Positions 53,425 through 59,880 of a stretch of 59,880 nucleotides of DNA are shown piece after piece (the first letter of the stretch is position 1; each line of letters opens with the position of its first letter). Origin of the DNA: Chara braunii (lineage: Eukaryota; Streptophyta; Charophyceae; Charales; Characeae); contig BFEA01000091.1 in assembly GCA_003427395.1 (NCBI GenBank), positions 3,511,604 to 3,571,483 on the forward strand, read 5' to 3'. The notes under the pieces were generated by a model, which was not told the DNA's origin, did not search any database, and was given only the letters and a program-made list of their open reading frames with translations. The translations under genes and the position numbers were made by a program.

Positions 53425-53566
53425 TAATTGGTGCCTACGTAGCGCCGCGATCGCGTTCGGAGGCGAACGCGAACATGTTCGCGAGCTGTTTGCGCGAACG
53501 CGCGAACACGTTAGCGCGAACATGAAGGTGCGCGAACACGTTCGCTGTGCTACGCAAATTGGTGCC
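53425..53566. repeat. GCGAAC-rich cluster between direct repeats
   Basis: Nine or so GCGAAC/GTTCGC hexamers lie within about 100 bp (53455-53545), including CGCGAACACGTTCGC-type palindromes. AATTGGTGCC flanks the cluster at about 53430 and 53559. GC content rises sharply compared with the neighbours. Confidence 0.7.
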
Positions 53567-53864
53567 GTCCTCGAGCAAACACTGCCACCCACCCATAACT
53601 TACGTTCTTAACCTTCACAAAACGCCGGGCATCAACCTTCACAAAACGTCGGGAATCCTGTCCAAAAGTCACGGGACGGTGTCACATGTACTCGATACCA
53701 AAATATTCTTTCAGGGGAAAAGTCGGGTTTCCTGTGGTTCGACAGAAGATACCGAAGGCCTCAGAATGTGTAACAACAGTTTCAATATCCCGAGTCCGAA
53801 GACTTCAGTGAAATCTGCTATCCATCATCACAGGCCGTATTGGCGAACAGAACAGTACACCGCC

Positions 53865-54010
53865 GGGTAAGACTTTGGGGGGAGAGACATACGCTGGGCA
53901 CAATCCTCAGGAAAAAATTAAGAGTGTTTTGAAGTTTATACATCACAGATAACTTTAAAGTGTTAAGGTCTCTCCGCAGCAGATTGCCCTGGATCTTCCT
54001 CTAGTCCTTG
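53865..54010 (+). repeat. Dispersed repeat family R4, copy 1
   Basis: GGGTAA.ACTTTGGGGGGA, CAATCCTCAGGAAAAAATTA and GTGTTTTGAAGTTTATACAT recur at 59240-59395. Confidence 0.88.
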
Positions 54011-54204
54011 CAACATATCAATATGATTACCTCTACGAGGTCCATGGCAAAATCGCAATCAACTTCATCACAAAAAGGCTAGCTAACTGGAAAGCATCCA
54101 ATACACACAGCCCACTGTCTTCGACGCCAAAAAGTGATTGTCTTTTCTACGACGACAATTTTCGACTAAGTGGAAGAAGAAGTCGTTTTGATGTGTATGG
54201 CTCA

Positions 54205-54830
54205 TTGGAGACCGAAATCCCCAGGTAGCCCACTGGCTAGAAAGCCAACTTCATCATCGTCGATCTGACTGATAAGACAACCCCCCAAATCATAACAAGC
54301 CCACTCACGGATTGAAAAGATCATGTTCCGCCTCAAGAAGCACCATACTACAGTTCAAAAACGGCGCCGGACAAAGCGTAGAAAGCCAGCTTCTTCATCA
54401 TCTATCTGATTGATGAGACAACCCCCCAAATCATGATAAGCACACTCACGGATTGAAAAGATCATGTTCCGCCTCAAGAATCTGCATACTACAATTCAAA
54501 AACGGCGCCGAAATAAGGGTAGAAAGCCAACTTCATCATCATCCATCTGACTGCATACACAACCGCCACATCATAACATGCACACTCACGGATTGAAATG
54601 ATCATGTTCCGCCTCGGGAAGCAGCACTCTACAATTCAAAAACAGCACCGGACAAAGCAAAATAGACACAAGTTCCCACATAGCCAACTTGCTAGAAAGC
54701 CAACTTGATCATCTTCGATCCGACTGCATAAACACAACCGCCAAATCATAACATGCACACTCAAAAGATTGAGAAGATCATTTTCCGTCTCTATAAGCAG
54801 CAGACTACAAATCCGAAAATTCATTGGAGA
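54205..54830 (+). repeat. Tandem repeat, 141 bp x 4
   Basis: AGAAAGCCA starts at 54239, 54380, 54521 and 54694 (periods 141, 141, 173). Each unit has CACTCACGGATTGAAA, GATCATGTTCCGCCTC and ATTCAAAAACGGCGCCG or a variant. The last interval includes a 32-bp segment (CCACATAGCCAACTTGCTAG) that also precedes the first unit, so the ancestral unit was probably 173 bp. Confidence 0.93.
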
Positions 54831-55377
54831 AGGATCAAAGTGGATCATCATTGGAGGACAACGAAGCGGTGAGGTATAAAAAACAAAGCGGATTTGGAAC
54901 AACTACAAACATGATCAGCGGGGAGGAAAGAGCAGATCAGTAGTTGCTTGCGACACACAGGACTGGGTACACCCTCCGCTTCATGCAAGGGGGATAGCAT
55001 TGCAGATTGCATTGGTTGTGTGAGCTGGCAGACAATGGCGTACAATGGCTCCTCGTCAGTGCCACCACTCTTCCACTTTGTCTGTCGTTATTCGACAATG
55101 ATGCAGCAGACAAACCATGGTGTATAAGAGACCTGTTGGTCTGCTGCTGCTCAATCCTACGGATGTTGTTTCCCTGCAAGGTAAGGAAGCCTACATCAAG
55201 CTCAAGTAACGATTCTACAACTACCCAAGGTCCAGGACACCATCATTATGATCACCAGGCATCGAGCTTATCCATCGTGTACACAGGCAAGTTCTCAAAA
55301 GGAGCGGCGAAGGTACGCATCGTTAGTCGGCACAATGACATGTAAATAGACCTCATGACCGGGGGAGTTAATCCTAT

Positions 55378-55575
55378 GCTAGGCAAAAGGAGAGTATTCG
55401 ATCTCATCCATCTTTTGACTCACTATCTAGAACTTAAACAATCCTCACAGGGCAGAACCATCTTGTTCTCAAAGGAGCAGACATCATGGCCGACTTAATA
55501 CAATCTCATGTTACTGGGAGAATAACCAATCTCATCCATCTTTTGACTCACCATCTAGAACTTAGACATAGCAAT
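55378..55575 (+). repeat. Short duplication, ~125 bp apart
   Basis: AATCTCATCCATCTTTTGAC and TCTAGAACTTA occur at about 55400 and 55528. Confidence 0.85.
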
Positions 55576-55954
55576 TGTATGTAGCAGTTTACGAAACATG
55601 CAGCCCATATGCCCGGGACCATGTATTAGGAACAGCATGCATTTGTGGACCTCTGCTGTCCATGCTTCCAACCATTCGCAGAAACAGGAAAAAGTGGTCC
55701 AGACCTCATATCGCTTCCGGGTACCCTACAGGATTAGGGTACTAAAAGAACTACCCGGTTCGTCAGACATGCCCGACCTCCGATCCAACAGGAATCAACA
55801 AACCCTACAGCTACAACAGTGTAACTTCCAGTTTCGCAGTTCGTCGGACGTATGCTCCTCAGATTCAGAGCATATGATTTGAGAAACTGCAACTCTTCGG
55901 GCACTCTACAGTCCATGACCCAGTAGCACCAAGGATCAGAATAACACCGGCCCA

Positions 55955-56165
55955 ACGATTCTGGTTTGAGAACCAGGAATAGCAAAGATTCTGATTTGAG
56001 AACCAGGAGTAGCAAAGATTCTGATTTGAGAACCAGGAGTAGCAAAGACTGATTTGAGAACCAGGAATAGCAAAGACTGATTTGAGAACCAGGAAATAGC
56101 AAAGATTCTGATTTGAGAACCAGGAATAGCAATTTGAGAACCAGGAATAGCAATTTGAGATACCT
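55955..56165 (+). repeat. ~30-bp tandem repeat, about 7 units
   Basis: TTTGAGAACCAGGA.TAGCAA repeats with GATTCTG or GACTG linkers, giving unit lengths of 31, 31, 25-27 and then 20 bp. On the minus strand it yields a repeated Trp-Phe-Ser-Asn-Gln peptide in several frames, which is a by-product. Confidence 0.95.
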
Positions 56166-56701
56166 CCAGCGTTTGCATCCATCTCCGATGACAGAACGGA
56201 CGATTAACAGACACGTACTGTAGTTGACCTTCACATAAGCCAAGGGTGCCTGTGTTCAGCAAGTCTGACATCAAGCCCTCCAATTTCAGCAGAGTAACAA
56301 ATCCCGAGAAGCACTCGTACCTGATAATTCAAGATGCCATATCGTTTTCGCAAATTTGGCCAGCCAGCCCCTCACCGACCTTCCCTCAAGCGCGTGCAAA
56401 GCCAAAGTGTGCACCCCAAAGTCCCGAGTACCCAACTCTGGTTTGACACATCACATCCGATGTGTGCTGCTGCACGTCCAACCCCAACTGGTATTACAAC
56501 CAGAGAATACATTGCGCCCTCAGGATATGTACTGCCCAAGATGAAAACAATTGTGTACATGCGTGACCTTCATTCAGCGCGGGAATACACGGCAACGAGT
56601 CACCACTACATCCAGAGAGTCAAGGTTGACAACAAGCTACCTCCTCTCGATCGCTGTCACAATTATACATTCACAGTCAATCCAACCTGTCACGCAATTG
56701 A

Positions 56702-56895
56702 TTAATAGAGTGAAAGCATAATGCATCCATCACCCTCCTATGCAATGAAACAGAGAACTCCGTGTTAATAGAGTGAAAGCATAATGCATCCATCACGCTC
56801 CTCTGCAATGAAACAGAGAATTCCGTGTGTTAATAGAGTGAAAGGAGAATGCATCCATCACGCTCCTCTGCAATGAAACAGAGAACTCCCTGTAA
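56702..56895 (+). repeat. Tandem repeat, ~64 bp x 3
   Basis: TTAATAGAGTGAAAG, ATAATGCATCCATCAC and TGCAATGAAACAGAGAA, starting at 56702, 56765 and 56830. Confidence 0.95.
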
Positions 56896-56999
56896 TCTCC
56901 AATCTGCGGTGAGTCGGACGAGGTCACACCACATCAAGTTCCAGAAACATCCATCTCCTCTCTGGCAACATTCATTCCTAAAAGGAGGTACTGCATTGC

Positions 57000-57165
57000 T
57001 GGCTAGCTGGCACCGCAGAGGCGACCTCGTACTTGCATCATTAGGCATTTCTCCTCAGTTCAGATCTCCTAGGTCAATTGTTCCTCAGGCCACGCATGGA
57101 AGCATGGTAGGACAAGGCTGAACGGATGTCATCATTGGAGATTTCAACGCCTGTAAAAAGCTCAA
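57000..57165 (+). repeat. Dispersed repeat family R1, copy 2
   Basis: Second plus-strand copy of the family at 47180, followed by a weak ACGCCTGTAAAAAGCTC end. Confidence 0.88.
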
Positions 57166-57564
57166 GCTTCAAAACTGAGGTACTACAAATAAACCAAGGA
57201 TTGACATTCTCTAACGTGACACATCTATCTGCAAACAGACGTGCGCAAAGGGCGGAGGATCAAGACCAAGGGCAACACCACCGGGCTCTTTAAGGTATGT
57301 GGCCGAGATGTCGTCACTAACTTTCCCTCACAACTCATCATGCGTCTTGCCAGAAAAACGTGAAACTGAAAGCATCCTTCCCAAAATGCACATCAGATTG
57401 CTGGCATTCATCACCCAGATATGTCAGTGGGAATCCGACTGAAGCCACTTTCATCATTTGCAAAATTTCTACCAGCACCAATCAAATGCAACTGCCCAGC
57501 AGAAACCAGGTGCTTATGCAGAAGCACACATTCCACACGTGGTACGGTATTTTGGAAAACTCAA

Positions 57565-57935
57565 CCGCTCAGACCCTTAGATTTCGCCATCATGAATTTT
57601 ACGCTCAGACGCAATACGTGAAATGTTCCTCGTCATTGCGGCTGACTACCTAAGGAACCTGCACGACAATGACGAAGAAATCGTAGCATTTGCTGACCAC
57701 AGCTTGACCGACTGGACTGGCCATTTTTGACTTCCGGTACACGCAGACCTGACCTTGTATGATGCCACAAATCAGTACCCAAACACACCTCACAGTGCTC
57801 GCAATCCCAACAGATACGCTAAATTGTCAAGCATTAGCCGCTCAGACCCTTAGATTCCGCCATCATGGTTTTTGCGCTCAGACGGCTTATGTGAAATGAT
57901 TCTCGTCATTGCGGCAGACAACCTAAGTCTGAACT
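57565..57935 (+). repeat. Dispersed repeat family R2, copies 2 and 3
   Basis: CTCAGACCCTTAGATT.CGCC starts at 57568 and 57838, each followed by GCTCAGACG and GT.AAATG.TTCTCGTCATTG or a variant. Confidence 0.88.
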
Positions 57936-58084
57936 GAACGAGGAGCCAACCTCAGTCATGACGTCCATCACATCCGACAGTTCTCGTCATCACATAATTC
58001 ACAGCGCATTGCGACCATGATCACAACTTGTGCCCTATACGTTGTCACGAGAACTGTTCGAGGACGGCAGACTTCAATCGTTTG

Positions 58085-58305
58085 TACATTTGCTATCCTC
58101 GAACAGTTCTCACTTCCGTTGACTCTCACAGTGCACACGTCCACAATGAGAAAGACCTCGAGAAGCAATCCTCCAATATCGCACAAACACCGCAAAACCG
58201 AAAAACGTTAAACGACTAATCCATGCTCCTATCCATTCGTGCAGCTACATTACACCAAATGCGTATCGTGAAAAGACTCATTTGGATCGAAGTTCTTGAC
58301 ACCTT
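58085..58305 (+). repeat. Dispersed repeat family R3, copy 2
   Basis: Second copy of the family at 50275. A palindromic pair of phrases (GAACTGTTCGAGGA at 58050, CCTCGAACAGTTCTC at 58097) directly precedes it. Confidence 0.85.
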
Positions 58306-58369
58306 GTTCATATATATTACTCATCTCGTCTGGAACATATACGGATTGTTTCGTCTGAACATCACCCCC

Positions 58370-58545
58370 GCCCGAATTACAGTAGAATCGTCCTTTTTCC
58401 CACCAATCTTTGTCCTTGGCCCAGATCTCCAAAGCCCAATTCCTCGAACCATACCTGAACGTCACACCCAAATTACAGTAGAATCGTCCTTGTTCCCACC
58501 AATTCAGTCCAGACCCCTAAAGTCATATTCCTCGAACGATGCACA
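58370..58545 (+). repeat. ~95-bp tandem duplication
   Basis: AATTACAGTAGAATCGTCCT, TCCCACCAAT and ATTCCTCGAAC recur at 58375 and 58471. Confidence 0.9.
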
Positions 58546-58569
58546 TGCATAATCGTGTTAAGACAAGGC

Positions 58570-58733
58570 TTAAACCACTAGTACCTTTCCCGCGTGGGAA
58601 AATAGGGAAAACTGGCTGTGTTTCCCAAACTCCTGAATATTCGGAGGCCGGGCCCGACGACGACTGCCATTGACTGTTTCGGGACCGCCGGAGGCCTGCT
58701 ATTTCCCACCCGCCAAAGGTACTAGTGGTTTAA
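58570..58733. mobile_element. TTAA-flanked MITE (164 bp, best preserved)
   Basis: Left TTAAACCACTAGTACCTTT and right AAAGGTACTAGTGGTTTAA are perfect inverted repeats. The interior pairs further (GTGGGAAAATAG with CTATTTCCCAC), so the whole element can fold into one hairpin. TTAA at 58570-58573 and 58730-58733. Confidence 0.92.
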
Positions 58734-59239
58734 AAGATATCCTCAATCAAACGAGATTACTGAACAAAACAGAATGGTCCGTGAGGCACACCATGCCCGA
58801 CATTTACAAATTGGAACAATCCACTCCAGGGTGGCTTGCAGTCCGTATCACCCTGCAAAAGACCCGCATAGAGTAGACACTAAGAATGTGGATTCTGCAC
58901 AGCCATTGGTCTGTAAAGTGAGCGACATGTCCACTTTCACGACGCATGCAACGGTGCAACCACTGAGAAACACTTCAAGAAGCAGGGCGGCATTCCTCGG
59001 AATTGAACAAACATTACACGGGTCATTAGGATTTTGAATAGCCCTCGACATAGCCGTAATAGAAGAAATTGCTGAACACAAAACTACAAGCACGACTGGA
59101 GAATATTCAGCATCCAAAGGAGAGTGAGACTATCAAGAGAGATCTTAGATTTCACAGCGTCCAATGGTCAGATGAACCATTATTTGTGTTATTAACGGCC
59201 ATACCCACATCGAGGACCATATCAAGAGAGTACACGACT

Positions 59240-59600
59240 GGGTAAAGCTTTGGGGGGACATACACCGGGAACAATCCTCAGGAAAAAATTAGAGTGTTTT
59301 GAAGTTTATACATCACGGATTTCTTTCAAGTGTTAGGTTTCTCATCAGCGGATTGCTCTGGCTTTTCCTCTAGTCCGTGCAACATACCAATACGTGACAC
59401 ATTCGTCTCATGTCCGGCATCATTCCTAAATGAAGGTTGTGCACTGCTGGCTGGCAGGGCAGAGTCAACATCGTACTTGCATCATTAGGCATTTCTCGTC
59501 AGTTCANATCTCCTAGGTCAACGGTTCCTCAAACCAAGCATGGACGCATGGTAGGACAAGGCTGAACGGATATCATCATAGGAAATTACTTGCTTATAAG
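59240..59600 (+). repeat. Families R4 copy 2 and R1 copy 3
   Basis: R4 occupies 59240-59395 and R1 about 59440-59600. In the earlier part of the window these families lie apart, so they have been joined by rearrangement here. Confidence 0.85.
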
Positions 59601-59880
59601 AGCACAAGCTTTGGAACCNAAGGCACTACAAACACAAAAGGATTCAAATTCTCTGGCAAATCAACCTTCCTGCTTCCAGTGCTTCCACAACAATCTACAA
59701 GGTAATTTTGCTTGGCAGGAGGATAAACACGAAGCTCACCACCGCTGGNGTCTGCAAGGTAATACCGCTCTGGGGGATCTAAGTCCCGATGTTATCAAAT
59801 TTTCCATCACAACTCGTGCCTTTTCCCAAAAAAAAGGCAAAACTGAGACCGTTGCACAAAGCAGCCTAACCCAAATGCAT

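Noticed and set aside
55955-56165. CRISPR-like array
   Set aside because: Units are contiguous tandem repeats of variable length with no unique spacers, in a eukaryotic context.
55734-56283. Repeated SWFSNQ-type peptide on the minus strand, up to 169 codons
   Set aside because: It is a by-product of the ~30-bp tandem repeat; unit lengths vary and do not keep one frame.

Overview
The window looks like a stretch of a large, repeat-rich nuclear genome from a eukaryote. Non-LTR retrotransposon remnants, poly(A)-tailed SINE-like copies, tRNA-like pol III promoters, small foldback DNA elements, long microsatellites and an assembly gap fill almost all of it. There are no operons, no dense coding and no intact conserved single-exon gene. 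The LINE C-terminal zinc-binding domains resemble plant-type L1-like elements, so a streptophyte (plant or charophyte alga) is a reasonable but weak guess; nothing here fixes the species.

Layout. 1-2.3 kb: copy A of a long AT-rich dispersed element, whose diverged sister (copy B) lies at about 37.65-40.9 kb. 2.4-6.4 kb (minus strand): a decayed LINE with an upstream ORF, an AP-type endonuclease and a reverse transcriptase whose catalytic block has been tandemly duplicated. 6.4-10.8 kb: mostly unassigned, with a miRNA-like hairpin (8.15 kb), an inverted pair of 109-bp TA-flanked MITEs (9.06-9.30 kb) and a tRNA-derived SINE head (10.05 kb). 10.8-24.1 kb: a small family of Asn-repeat/CAA-repeat ORFs, another unknown ORF with one in-frame TGA, two 5'-truncated LINE 3' ends, many tandem repeats, several SINE copies and a 983-bp N gap. 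24-32 kb: more SINEs, (TA)n and (CA)n arrays, hammerhead-ribozyme-like cores, a long foldback, and a possible terminal exon at 31.7 kb. 32-34.2 kb: a TTAA-flanked MITE next to a duplicated empty target site, then a third LINE C-terminal remnant. 35-36.3 kb: three tRNA-like units and a hairpin-bearing duplication. 37.6-41.1 kb: copy B plus two MITEs. 41-59.9 kb: apparently non-coding DNA built from tandem duplications and reshuffled dispersed repeats, with more MITEs and one more hammerhead-like motif.

Main observations. (1) A short poly(A)-tailed SINE-like family, at least a dozen copies, has a conserved head and a 3' hairpin. The hairpin loop is conserved (around TGCTCTTATCA) while the stem arms differ strongly between copies yet remain base-paired. 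(2) Two MITE families carry internal proof of their target sites: a TTAA-duplicating family with a paralogous empty site 145 bp away, and a TA-duplicating 109-bp family whose insertion in copy B is absent from copy A. (3) Four hammerhead-core-like motifs occur in a shared repeat context. (4) The LINE reverse transcriptase catalytic segment is tandemly repeated. The coding lesions that can be interpreted are mostly C-to-T or G-to-A changes (for example Trp TGG to TGA), as expected for decay of methylated repeats.
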